The position numbers and the translations under genes were made by a program. This document shows positions 1-7,090 of a stretch of 64,000 nucleotides of DNA, piece by piece. Position 1 is the stretch's first letter, and every line of letters starts with the position of its first letter. Location of the stretch: contig OY781463.1 in NCBI GenBank assembly GCA_963676725.1, positions 2,728,001-2,792,000 of the forward strand, read 5' to 3'. The DNA comes from G963662905 sp963676725. GTDB lineage: Bacteria > Bacteroidota > Bacteroidia > Bacteroidales > WRLA01. The notes under the pieces are model-generated. The model made no database searches. It worked only from the letters and a program-made list of their open reading frames with translations, and was not told the origin of the DNA.

Positions 1-522
1 TATTTTATCTGTTTTGTTTTTTTTCTTGTCGCCATCACCCTCAATCTCATCAAAATTGATTTCATATCCATGCCACAATCCTTCTGGATCTTCCATCCAT
101 TGCGACCAAATGTCACAATCATCAAAACCATGTGGATTCATCCCCGTTGGATCGATAAATTTAATAGGGTTATTAAAGCTATTGTTATATGGGCTCCAGC
201 AATTCATTTCTTCTGCTTTTGGGTCAACAGAATGCCACCGGGCGATTTGAGGGTCATAAAACCTCGCCCCATAATCATACCAATCCAAACCAAAATCATC
301 CTGCAGCTCACTTCGACTACGCTCAGTGCAACGCTTTCCATTATACTTGTATTTATTCTCAGGGCTGGAGTTGGCAGAACTCAAACCGGCAATGTTCATC
401 CCAAAAGGATAATAGGCATCTTCCTGCAAGACATTTCCGTTTTGGCTGAGGCTAATGCGGGTGTTTCCCAAATGGTCTTTCAGGAAGTACTGGTATTCGT
501 ATGTGTCCTCGTTTTGCTTCAT
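1..522 (-). CDS. Rhs core plus start of variable tail, cassette H (partial, runs off left edge)
   Basis: Reading leftwards from an ATG at 522, the frame encodes a typical Rhs-associated core: KDHLGNTRIS, YYPFGMNIAGL, DWYDYGARFYD, ARWHSVDP, then a short linker ending in FIDPTGMNPHG where the variable tail begins. The tail seen so far (about 45 residues, acidic, rich in W and D) is not recognisable and is cut by the window edge. The core carries the in-frame 8-residue insert CTERSRS also found in cassettes A, D, E and F. Open frame continues upstream past the ATG into the region that overlaps the WYFG fragment in another frame, so this is the 3' half of a frameshifted fusion. Without an N-terminal export signal it is probably not a functional secreted Rhs protein by itself. 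Confidence 0.75.
   Translation of the reverse strand, partial: MKQNEDTYEYQYFLKDHLGNTRISLSQNGNVLQEDAYYPFGMNIAGLSSANSSPENKYKYNGKRCTERSRSELQDDFGLDWYDYGARFYDPQIARWHSVDPKAEEMNCWSPYNNSFNNPIKFIDPTGMNPHGFDDCDIWSQWMEDPEGLWHGYEINFDEIEGDGDKKKNKTDKI
309..328. repeat. 24-bp-class insert in Rhs core, cassette H
   Basis: CACTTCGACTACGCTCAGTG lies inside the Rhs core and, with flanks, accounts for a net 24-bp, in-frame addition (RCTERSRS) relative to cassette G. Outer ends CACT/AGTG are inverted. Confidence 0.75.
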
Positions 523-800
523 AATGCGGCCTTCGGAAGTGAGGATAAACTGGAGTTGGTTGTTTTCATACACAAAATTAGCAATATAATCGGATTGGTC
601 AAGAGCACTGCCATCGGATTATTCGAGCTTTTTATTTGCCCGTCAAACACTGCCTGTGGGCTGCCATCTATGGTGTTAAAGGTGAGCCCGGCATGTTGTC
701 CAAAATACCAATTATTGGCTTGTTTGTTTTGGGCATAAGTTAGTGTAGCTCCCAGAAGGAAGCTGGTCAATGTTATAGTATTTGTTGTCCGAAAAAACAC
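519..800 (-). pseudogene. N-terminal 'WYFG' domain fragment fused out of frame to Rhs cassette H
   Basis: A GTG-started frame gives a signal-peptide-like segment (LTSFLLGATLTYAQ) followed by NNWYFGQHAGLTF, the opening of a domain common at the N-terminus of large secreted Bacteroidota proteins. After about 35 mature residues (SSNNP) the sequence switches by one base into the frame of the Rhs core (DGSALDQ in the other frame). The fragment therefore ends in about 35 missense residues. The same junction with the same one-base frame offset occurs at 6244-6522, so the deletion fusion predates the duplication of the two cassettes. I read it as a broken 5' end of an ancestral rhs gene. Confidence 0.65.
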
Positions 801-848
801 GAAACAAATATATGAATTTAATAATCTTGCTTCTAAATAAAATGGGGG

Positions 849-1016
849 TTGGCGATATTATTTTATGCCCGAAAATCAACAATCATTGTCAGTCAGCTAC
901 CTGCGGCAAGCTGGTTCAATATCATTGGCGAAGCTACTATTGCCGATGCAATATTGGACCGGTTGATACATACTTCCCACAGAATTGAATTAACAAGGAG
1001 ACAGTTTAAGAAAAAA
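849..1016 (+). pseudogene. istB: istB remnant (IS21-family helper ATPase, C-terminal fragment)
   Basis: About 56 codons on the plus strand read RKSTIIVSQLPAASW, then IIGEATIADAILDRLIH and SHRIEL, which is the very conserved C-terminal stretch of IstB, the AAA+ helper of IS21-family transposition. Nothing upstream of about 849 resembles the Walker A half, and no istA is present, so only a short 3' piece is left. It sits in the 350-bp gap between the immunity gene of Rhs cassette G and the broken start of cassette H, pointing against the Rhs array. It shows that an insertion sequence once lay inside the array and may have driven rearrangement or duplication of the cassettes. No terminal inverted repeats were identified. 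Confidence 0.75.
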
Positions 1017-1151
1017 AGTAATATTGTCAGCCAATCGCGTTCTTTAATAACTTTACGAATCAGACGGGTCAATATCACCGGAATGTGCATTAATATTATA
1101 CGGTGATGTTTTCTCTGCTTGTTCCTGTTCTTTTGATTTTATGAAGCAGTT

Positions 1152-1397
1152 TTAATTAAGTAAACAATACAAAAAAGCAATAAAATTAATCACAATAAAG
1201 GCATAAAGTGCAATACTGTAATAAGATGTACTCCTGTATTGTGAAATATATTGGTAAAGAACAAAACTCAATAAACACGATGTAACTACTTGTACAGCAA
1301 CTCCAGTTATTGATAAAACAAGATTAATCTCTGTGTTGCACAGATTAATAGAGAATGAAATACAAATTAATGCAGCTATAAAAAGTTTTTTTTTCAT
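1152..1397 (-). CDS. Small membrane protein, candidate immunity for cassette G
   Basis: An 81-residue protein beginning two bases after the stop of the cassette G Rhs gene. It starts MKKKLFIAALICIS and has about three hydrophobic segments (near residues 4-20, 26-48 and 60-80). I do not recognise a named family. Position immediately downstream of an Rhs tail, small size and membrane character fit an immunity protein, and the same arrangement is seen downstream of the beta-rich tails of cassettes A and F. That suggests the tail acts at the inner membrane. The role is inferred from position only. Confidence 0.6.
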   Translation of the reverse strand: MKKKLFIAALICISFSINLCNTEINLVLSITGVAVQVVTSCLLSFVLYQYISQYRSTSYYSIALYAFIVINFIAFLYCLLN

Positions 1398-1399
1398 TT

Positions 1400-2605
1400 T
1401 TAATCATTTTCTTTTGAATAAACTAACTTTAATGAAAAATCAAGTGAAACATGGAGTACGCCGCCGGGTGTAATGATCAAAGGAACTTTTCCCCCTATTG
1501 CAGCACCTGTGCTTATTGTCGTTGAATTGTTCATGTTACTTATTGTTGTCTCACTTTGAGTAAAAGGTACACCAGTGCCTATGGTAACTGTTGCTTCAGA
1601 ATTTAGATTTGGATCAATAGTATATTCAACCCCGTACCCTTTTGCCTGTGCTACCAAATTTAAGGAAGGATTTTCATTCTTTTCCGTTACAATATCCACC
1701 TCAGTTTTACCTGTATATAGTTCTGTTTCTGATTTAGCAGTAATACTAGTTTTATTCAATTCTATTGCAGCTCCGCCGCCCGCTTCTCCTTTAATATTAT
1801 AAGTAACGCCTAACTCCTCACTTACGGATCCTTCAAGTTTTGTTTCCAGCGTCGTGTTTTCAATAATATCATTTATTTTATTTTTTATACTTTTTATTGC
1901 TGATCGTAAAAGATTATATGCGGTAGTTTGAATCCTGTGGGCAATATAATTTTTGACTCTGTTTTTAAAGTCTTCATCTCTTGGGTCTGGCACATCATCA
2001 AATTCATGGTCGTTAGCCCCATTAGGGTCAATACGCCCCAATGGGTTATTTTGAACATAGTTAAACGGGCTTAGCCATTCTCTTTCTTCTGTTTTAGGGT
2101 CGGATACGTGCCATCTGCCAATAGAGGCATCATACATCCTCGCCCCGTAATCATACCAATCCAGGCCAAATTCATCCTGCAATTCCTTGCCGTTGTATTT
2201 GTATTTGTTTTCGGAACAGGAGTTGTTATAGCTTAAGCCTTTTATATTCATCCCATAGGGGTAATAGGCATCTTCCTGTAAAATGTTCATATCTTCATCG
2301 AAGGTAATACGGGTATTGCCCAGGTGGTCTTTCAAAGAATACTCATAAGAGGAACTGCCATCCTCATGCATTACTATCCTGCCATGGTTTGCCATTAAAT
2401 AGGCAAGCTCCGTATTGTCCCCGTTTACATCAGAATACACAAAACGTCCGGCATAGTCAAACGTTTTGGATATCTGGTGGTCGATGCGGGTCTGTTTCCG
2501 CAGCTTTGTGCCAGTGGCCGTATATAGGTAATTGATTCCCTGCATAATGGTGCTTCTGGAACTTGTTCCGGTTACAATCTGCAAATAATTACACGCGATA
2601 ATCAT
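1400..2605 (-). CDS. Orphan Rhs tip with beta-rich tail, cassette G
   Basis: 401 residues. Residues about 20-195 are the Rhs core: KLRKQTRIDHQ, YAGRFVYSD, KDHLGNTRITFDE, YYPYGMNIKGL, DWYDYGARMYD, GRWHVSDP, and finally IDPNG, after which tails diverge. This copy lacks the 8-residue CTERSRS insert. The tail (about 197-401) has a charged helical start and then alternating-polarity, Gly/Thr/Ser-rich sequence suggestive of beta strands. Its last 60 residues resemble the ends of tails A and F (pattern T-x-G-x-x-I-G-x-x-V). The gene has no signal peptide and no upstream Rhs repeats, so it is a displaced C-terminal cassette, not a full effector. A candidate immunity gene follows two bases downstream. 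Confidence 0.8.
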   Translation of the reverse strand: MIIACNYLQIVTGTSSRSTIMQGINYLYTATGTKLRKQTRIDHQISKTFDYAGRFVYSDVNGDNTELAYLMANHGRIVMHEDGSSSYEYSLKDHLGNTRITFDEDMNILQEDAYYPYGMNIKGLSYNNSCSENKYKYNGKELQDEFGLDWYDYGARMYDASIGRWHVSDPKTEEREWLSPFNYVQNNPLGRIDPNGANDHEFDDVPDPRDEDFKNRVKNYIAHRIQTTAYNLLRSAIKSIKNKINDIIENTTLETKLEGSVSEELGVTYNIKGEAGGGAAIELNKTSITAKSETELYTGKTEVDIVTEKNENPSLNLVAQAKGYGVEYTIDPNLNSEATVTIGTGVPFTQSETTISNMNNSTTISTGAAIGGKVPLIITPGGVLHVSLDFSLKLVYSKEND

Positions 2606-2623
2606 ATGGTCTTAAAAAAACAT

Positions 2624-2631
2624 CAAATTTA
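2624..2631 (-). promoter_or_regulatory. Candidate -7 element (TAAATTTG) upstream of cassette G
   Basis: On the minus strand TAAATTTG fits the Bacteroidota -7 consensus TAnnTTTG and lies about 18 bp before the ATG of the cassette G frame. The same octamer occurs at the 5' edge of cassettes F (4303-4310) and C (9944-9951). No clear -33 TTTG was found, so this is a weak call. Confidence 0.35.
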
Positions 2632-2834
2632 ATGATAACTGTTGTGTAATTAAAGTCTTTGTTGATTAATTGAATTTCAAGAAGAACTTGAAGTTATATA
2701 TTACTGGTTTACATATCTGAATCTCAAAAGTAATTGAATTATTATACTTACTAAACTGCTTGAAAAAATGGCAATTACATTTAACTTTGATTGCGTCAAC
2801 ACTAATTCCATATATTGCTGAAAGGCTCTATTCT

Positions 2835-3155
2835 TTAATTACCTTTAAGTTCTTTTATAAAGTATATTGGTGCATAAATTATATTTAAAAATATTAACAA
2901 CAATAAATTTATAGTGCTATCTTTTCTGTTTTTCCAAACTATAATATTGTATATCCAAAAAACAAAAGCAACTAATCCTGTCAATCTGGCTAATAAACTA
3001 GATGTGTACAATCCTATTTTCTCGGCTATCACTTTCTTTGCTTCATAATTATCAGCAGTCAGTAAAAAAATTGGAATTAGCAATATTAATAAAACATACA
3101 CAATGCTAATTATCCAAAACACTATCCATAAATTTTTTTTTCTCATATTTCTCAT
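2835..3155 (-). CDS. Small membrane protein, candidate immunity for cassette F
   Basis: 106 residues, starting four bases after the cassette F stop. It has a positively charged N-terminus (MRNMRKK) and four hydrophobic segments (roughly 8-32, 50-68, 72-80 and 84-100). The C-terminal half (YNIIVWKNRKD then a hydrophobic stretch, then IYAPIYFIKELK) resembles the candidate immunity protein of cassette A (YNLYIWAKYDKR, then LYTPFYYLNAKRK), so the two appear homologous. Both follow beta-rich Rhs tails. Together this supports a toxin-immunity pair acting at the cytoplasmic membrane, though this is inferred from layout and similarity within the window. Confidence 0.65.
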   Translation of the reverse strand: MRNMRKKNLWIVFWIISIVYVLLILLIPIFLLTADNYEAKKVIAEKIGLYTSSLLARLTGLVAFVFWIYNIIVWKNRKDSTINLLLLIFLNIIYAPIYFIKELKGN

Positions 3156-3159
3156 ATTT

Positions 3160-4305
3160 TTAATAAAGAGACCCAGATATATAATGTTCTTCTATTGGAT
3201 CATCTTTTTCTTTAGGGATTTCTATTGTTTCTGTTTTAGTTTTTGTCCTTTCATTATCTATATATTCAACACCAATAACTGCTTTAATGCCGAGTAAGAT
3301 CGCTTTAACTCCTACTCCTATTTCATAGCCTATTGAATTGGTTGTTGTAATGCCCTCATCACTTTCAACTACTGTCTCCTTAGACACAAGTGCCTGTATT
3401 TCTGTTTTTGACTTGGCAAACGTTGGGTGTTCGTCTATAGCATATTCGCTTGATGTTGATTTTCCTCCACCTGGAATTTCTATATTTACCTCATAGTTAA
3501 CATTTTTAGATTCTTGATTAAACAAAAACTTAACTTTACCTTCAGGCGTAATACTTAACCCAACTTTAGTCTCTCCAACTACTTTTCCACCACTAATTCC
3601 AAGATCTAAAACATCTCCATAACTCAATCCAATTTGAGGACCAAAACTTCCCGTAAATTTCAAATAAATCTGCGTTGTTCCAGCTGGCGGATCACCTGGA
3701 CCCATTCCCATCCAATCTATATAATGGATAGGATGATTAGCCGCATAAACAAATGGTGATTGAAAACTATATTTCGTAGCTAAGGGGTCAAGCGTGTGAA
3801 ATCGGGCAATAGCTGGGTCATAAAACCTCGCCCCATAATCATACCAATCCAAGCCAAAATCACCTTCCAACTCACTTCGACTACGCTCAGTGCAACGCTT
3901 TCCATTGTATTTGTATTTATTCTCAGGGCTGGAGTTGCCAGAATTCAATCCAGCAATGCTCATCCCATAGGGATAATAGGCATCTTCCTGCAAAATATTC
4001 AGGTTTTCATCAAAGGTAATGCGGGTATTGCCCAGATGGTCTTTTAAAGAGAACTCATATAAGGAACTGCCATCCTCATGCATTATTATCCGGCCTTGGT
4101 TGGCCATTAAATAGGCAAGTTGGGTATTGTCCCCATTTTGGTCGGCATACACAAAGCGGCCGCTATAATCCCATGTGGCAGACACTTGATGGTCGATCTT
4201 TGTCTGTTTGCGTAGTTTAATGCCATTGGCTGCATATGAAAAGTTCACTGACTGCATAATCGAACCGTTGGTATTTGTTCCGGTACTATTAATCTTTTGA
4301 GGCAA
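3160..4305 (-). CDS. Orphan Rhs tip with beta-rich tail, cassette F
   Basis: Open frame of 381 codons from a TTG; the first ATG is at 4257 and may be the real start if the gene is translated at all. Core to about residue 200: KLRKQTKIDHQ, DYSGRFVYAD, KDHLGNTRITFDE, YYPYGMSIAGL, the CTERSRS insert, DWYDYGARFYD, DPLATKY. The tail (about 200-381) is rich in alternating hydrophobic residues and Gly, with NSIGYEIGVGVKAILLG near the end, matching the pattern at the ends of tails A and G. It closes with HYISGSLY, very like the closing residues of tails A and B. The 5' half is nearly identical to cassette C. The downstream membrane protein is the probable immunity partner. Confidence 0.8.
   Translation of the reverse strand: MPQKINSTGTNTNGSIMQSVNFSYAANGIKLRKQTKIDHQVSATWDYSGRFVYADQNGDNTQLAYLMANQGRIIMHEDGSSLYEFSLKDHLGNTRITFDENLNILQEDAYYPYGMSIAGLNSGNSSPENKYKYNGKRCTERSRSELEGDFGLDWYDYGARFYDPAIARFHTLDPLATKYSFQSPFVYAANHPIHYIDWMGMGPGDPPAGTTQIYLKFTGSFGPQIGLSYGDVLDLGISGGKVVGETKVGLSITPEGKVKFLFNQESKNVNYEVNIEIPGGGKSTSSEYAIDEHPTFAKSKTEIQALVSKETVVESDEGITTTNSIGYEIGVGVKAILLGIKAVIGVEYIDNERTKTKTETIEIPKEKDDPIEEHYISGSLY
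3873..3892. repeat. 24-bp-class insert in Rhs core, cassette F
   Basis: Same 20-bp core as at 309-328, same position in the Rhs core, in frame. Confidence 0.75.
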
Positions 4306-4310
4306 ATTTA
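4303..4310 (-). promoter_or_regulatory. Candidate -7 element (TAAATTTG) at the 5' edge of cassette F
   Basis: TAAATTTG on the minus strand overlaps the TTG that opens the frame; if used, transcription would start near 4296 and translation at the ATG at 4257. The flank further upstream (minus strand, containing GACATTTTAAAAGT) is shared with cassette D, so a common 5' region was copied with the cassettes. Confidence 0.3.
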
Positions 4311-4434
4311 ATAAATTACACTTTTAAAATGTCGAGTTTTTGGGGAAGCTTACACATAATAATAAATATGTTTTTTAATTTAAAGCAAGCTCTCTAATTC
4401 CAAGTGCGTATGGATAATACAGTGAGTTGTAATA

Positions 4435-5139
4435 TTAATCAATCTCTTTGTCTTTCAATCTGGGGTCGGCAATTAATATATAATCTTCCGAAACTCCTTT
4501 ATAGAAACCCAAATTTTCAATAGTGTATTTTTCCGTTAGCATAGTGTCAATTACAACTCCGTTATTAGTTAATTTATAAATTGTTGAAGATTGATAATAA
4601 ACGCTGTCAGGTGTACAATATGCTTCATGGAGGTCCGATCCTCCTAATTCAATAGTACCATCACCGTCTAAATCTCCATAATAAGAAGCTTTAGTTTTAG
4701 TTATCAATATACACTTCTCGTCTTTAATCTCCAATATATGATAATTATTCCCGAGAATTGGATCAAATTCCTCCAAAATTAAATATTCTAAATTATCCAG
4801 TACTAAAAACTTTACGCGACCCCTATTAAGATAAAAGGATTCATTAGTTAGACTATTATAGACCAGATTTGACCTAATATATAAGCTGGGGTGAAGGTAA
4901 ATCGTATCTCCTTTATCAACTAGTCCTGAATCTGGTGCCACAATATATACTGAATCATTTATGTCAACCAACAAGAAGTTGTTTTTTTCTTGCTTTATGT
5001 CAATATCATAAGTTGTTTCAAGTTCGTATAGTGCATCTGGAATTGATGAGTGCTTTTGATTTTCAATAGTTGAATTATTGCAAAAACAACCAGAAAATAG
5101 AAAACAGCCGATTATGTAGAATAATTCTATTGGCTTCAT
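4435..5139 (-). CDS. Lipoprotein, candidate immunity for the amidase-like cassette E
   Basis: I place the start at the ATG at 5139, four bases after the cassette E stop, because it gives a lipoprotein signal (MKPIELFYIIGCFLFSGC, with the lipidated Cys at 18); the frame is open further upstream, inside the Rhs gene. The mature protein (about 216 residues) has many short beta-like segments and an EF-hand-like loop DLDGDGTIE. No family is recognised. A periplasm-facing lipoprotein is what would be expected to block a peptidoglycan-cleaving toxin, so location and context agree. Function is inferred. Confidence 0.65.
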   Translation of the reverse strand: MKPIELFYIIGCFLFSGCFCNNSTIENQKHSSIPDALYELETTYDIDIKQEKNNFLLVDINDSVYIVAPDSGLVDKGDTIYLHPSLYIRSNLVYNSLTNESFYLNRGRVKFLVLDNLEYLILEEFDPILGNNYHILEIKDEKCILITKTKASYYGDLDGDGTIELGGSDLHEAYCTPDSVYYQSSTIYKLTNNGVVIDTMLTEKYTIENLGFYKGVSEDYILIADPRLKDKEID

Positions 5140-5143
5140 AATT

Positions 5144-6247
5144 TTATTCAATGTCCCCGTCCTCAAACCTTCCTCCTTTCGTAAAGTCAAACCACCAACC
5201 TTCTTGAACAACCATTTCATCATTACTACTTGAATTTTGAGAAGGGCTTTGTGTGACATTTTTACCAAACACTTGATTCTTAATGATTATCATGATCAAA
5301 TTTATAAATGAAAGAGGATTTTTGTCTGAACTTTGATTATTCAAGTACATATTAGACTTAGGTCTGCTAGGCCTATCATCTACAGCTGTTTTATCTTTGT
5401 TTAAAATAAAAAATTGCGGAGATGATTTAGAGCCAAATGTTTGCGAGATAGTGCCAACTTTATTTATTTTGCCTACATTCATTACTAAAACCTCATCCTC
5501 GCTTTTAGGAGAAACCACAGCAATATGACCACCAAATTTCCCGGGTTTCTCTCCACTACCATCATTTGATACATAGGAGGCGATGACTGTTATTCCTTTT
5601 TTTGCATAATAGATAGCATTCTTTTCATTAACAGGCGTTGCGAAATTGTTGTTGACGTACTTGCCAACAGCTCCTCTAAGCTTCCAGCCCATTTGATTAG
5701 CTGTGTAATCATTTATTTCATAGTCTCCTAAAGAATAGTCCCTGGCTTGATTCAAAATATACTGAACTCCAATATTACAATATGTAGTTTCACCATTCTT
5801 GGGCCATTTTTTAATAGCTTCATTGCCAGCCGCAATTAAACCTTTTATTGTTGGGAAAATTCCATTCCCATCTGGGTCTATAAAAACAATGGGATTGTTA
5901 GTAGCGTAGTTATAACACGAAAATGAATAAAATTCTTCTGAAAGCATATCCAAGACAAACCATCGTCCTAGCCCTGCATCATACATCCTCGCCCCATAAT
6001 CATACCAATCCAAACCAAACTCATCCTGCAGCTCACTTCGACTACGCTCAGTGCAACGCTTGCCGTTGTATTTGTATTTGTTTTCGGAGCAGGAATTGCT
6101 ATAGCTTAAGCCTTTTATATTCATCCCATAGGGATAATAGGTATCTTCCTGCAAGACATTTCCGTTTTGGCTGAGGCTAATGCGGGTGTTTCCCAAATGG
6201 TCTTTCAGGAAGTACTGGTATTCGTATGTGTCCTCGTTTTGCTTCAT
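5144..6247 (-). CDS. Orphan Rhs tip with amidase-like (Cys/His hydrolase) tail, cassette E
   Basis: 367 residues from the ATG at 6247. Core: KDHLGNTRISLSQNG, YYPYGMNIKGL, CTERSRS insert, DWYDYGARMYD, FIDPDGNG. The tail (from about 128) contains ETTYCNIGVQYILNQ with Cys157 and, 84 residues later, GGHIAVV with His241. This spacing and sequence resemble papain-like/NlpC-P60-type peptidoglycan amidases in interbacterial effectors; a third catalytic residue was not assigned. The last 80 residues are low in recognisable features. The core frame is open upstream of 6247 but meets the WYFG fragment out of frame, so the 5' end is broken. Neighbour downstream is a lipoprotein, consistent with a periplasmic target. 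Confidence 0.75.
   Translation of the reverse strand: MKQNEDTYEYQYFLKDHLGNTRISLSQNGNVLQEDTYYPYGMNIKGLSYSNSCSENKYKYNGKRCTERSRSELQDEFGLDWYDYGARMYDAGLGRWFVLDMLSEEFYSFSCYNYATNNPIVFIDPDGNGIFPTIKGLIAAGNEAIKKWPKNGETTYCNIGVQYILNQARDYSLGDYEINDYTANQMGWKLRGAVGKYVNNNFATPVNEKNAIYYAKKGITVIASYVSNDGSGEKPGKFGGHIAVVSPKSEDEVLVMNVGKINKVGTISQTFGSKSSPQFFILNKDKTAVDDRPSRPKSNMYLNNQSSDKNPLSFINLIMIIIKNQVFGKNVTQSPSQNSSSNDEMVVQEGWWFDFTKGGRFEDGDIE
6034..6053. repeat. 24-bp-class insert in Rhs core, cassette E
   Basis: Same 20-bp core and position as in cassettes F and H. Confidence 0.75.
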
Positions 6248-6522
6248 AATGCGGCCTTCGGAAGTGAGGATAAACTGGAGTTGGTTGTTTTCATAAACAA
6301 AGTTAGTAATATAATTGGTTTGGTCAAGAGCACTGCCATCGGATTATTCGAGCTTTCCATTTGCCCACCAAAAACTGCTTTTGGGCTGTCATCTATAGTG
6401 CTAAAGGTGAGCCAAGCATTATGGCCAAAATACCAATTGTTGGCCTGCTTGCTTTGGGCATGAGCAAAAACAGCTCCTAAAAGCAGTGTGAATAATAATA
6501 AATATGGAGCATGATAATTCAT
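6244..6522 (-). pseudogene. N-terminal 'WYFG' domain fragment fused out of frame to cassette E
   Basis: From an ATG at 6522: signal peptide (YLLLFTLLLGAVFAHAQ) then NNWYFGHNAWLTF, about 35 mature residues, then a one-base shift into the Rhs core frame at SSNNP, exactly as at 519-800. Reading across the shift gives DGSALDQTNYITNFVYENN, which continues into the Rhs core. The gene as it stands would yield only a short truncated exported peptide unless the ribosome shifted frame. I saw no classical slippery heptamer at the junction, so a degraded fusion is the simpler reading. Confidence 0.6.
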
Positions 6523-6681
6523 TTAAATGTAATTCCCTTTCTAACTAGAAGATTGCACTCTGACGTTAAGTGTTCCGCCGGATTCACAATGTTTTGAATA
6601 CCATGGCATAGTATATATTAATTGATATATAATATTATGCTACTATTTGCAGTCAAGCTAAATATCAATGTTTTATTCATA

Positions 6682-6879
6682 TTATTTTTTTTTCAAATAT
6701 GAATAGGAAAATTCAGCGAACATATAGCCAATATATATTCCTGCCTGTAAAAAAAATAAATATGTAAATACTTTGTGCAAACGTTCATGTAGAAAGAAAA
6801 AAAATAAAAAATATAACCAAAAAACCAAAACTACAATGATGCGCGAATTAGAGGCAAGCCAATATTTAAAACCATTCAT
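6682..6879 (-). CDS. Small membrane protein, second candidate immunity gene of cassette D
   Basis: 65 residues with two hydrophobic segments (about 13-30 and 38-58) and a basic C-terminus (YLKKK). It overlaps the end of the preceding 74-residue gene by 14 bases, which suggests translational coupling. No family recognised. Downstream of it lies about 140 bp of AT-rich DNA with no gene before the broken start of cassette E. Confidence 0.5.
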   Translation of the reverse strand: MNGFKYWLASNSRIIVVLVFWLYFLFFFFLHERLHKVFTYLFFLQAGIYIGYMFAEFSYSYLKKK

Positions 6880-7090
6880 CTTTCTTGAGATTAATTGCTG
6901 ATATTAATATAGCGAAAAGCACTATTAATTCTGATATTCCATATAGCTTAGAATACTTATATTCAATATACTCTCCAAAAAATATTGAAAACAGAATTTG
7001 TGCGAAACCAATTACTAAACTAGTAATATGAATCTTTTTTGCTAAACTGTTATTCAAACTCTTCTTTTTCCTTTCTTTTTTTCGCTTCAT
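6866..7090 (-). CDS. Small membrane protein, candidate immunity gene of cassette D
   Basis: 74 residues: a very basic first 20 residues (MKRKKERKKK) and two hydrophobic segments (about 24-42 and 50-66). It begins 41 bases inside the 3' end of the cassette D Rhs gene in a different frame, an overlap typical of coupled toxin-immunity expression. The basic N-terminus is partly forced by overlap with the Lys-rich end of the Rhs tail, so a later start is possible. No family recognised. Confidence 0.5.
   Translation of the reverse strand: MKRKKERKKKSLNNSLAKKIHITSLVIGFAQILFSIFFGEYIEYKYSKLYGISELIVLFAILISAINLKKDEWF

Noticed and set aside
893..1090. 65-residue minus-strand frame in the gap between cassettes G and H as another immunity gene
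   Set aside because: It is antisense to the clear istB remnant and has no independent support.
6541..6681. Possible attC-like GTTRRRY heptamer (GTTAAGT) upstream of cassette E, suggesting an integron-style cassette array
   Set aside because: Only a single match without an inverse core site; the other cassettes lack it, and the cassettes are joined by core homology instead.
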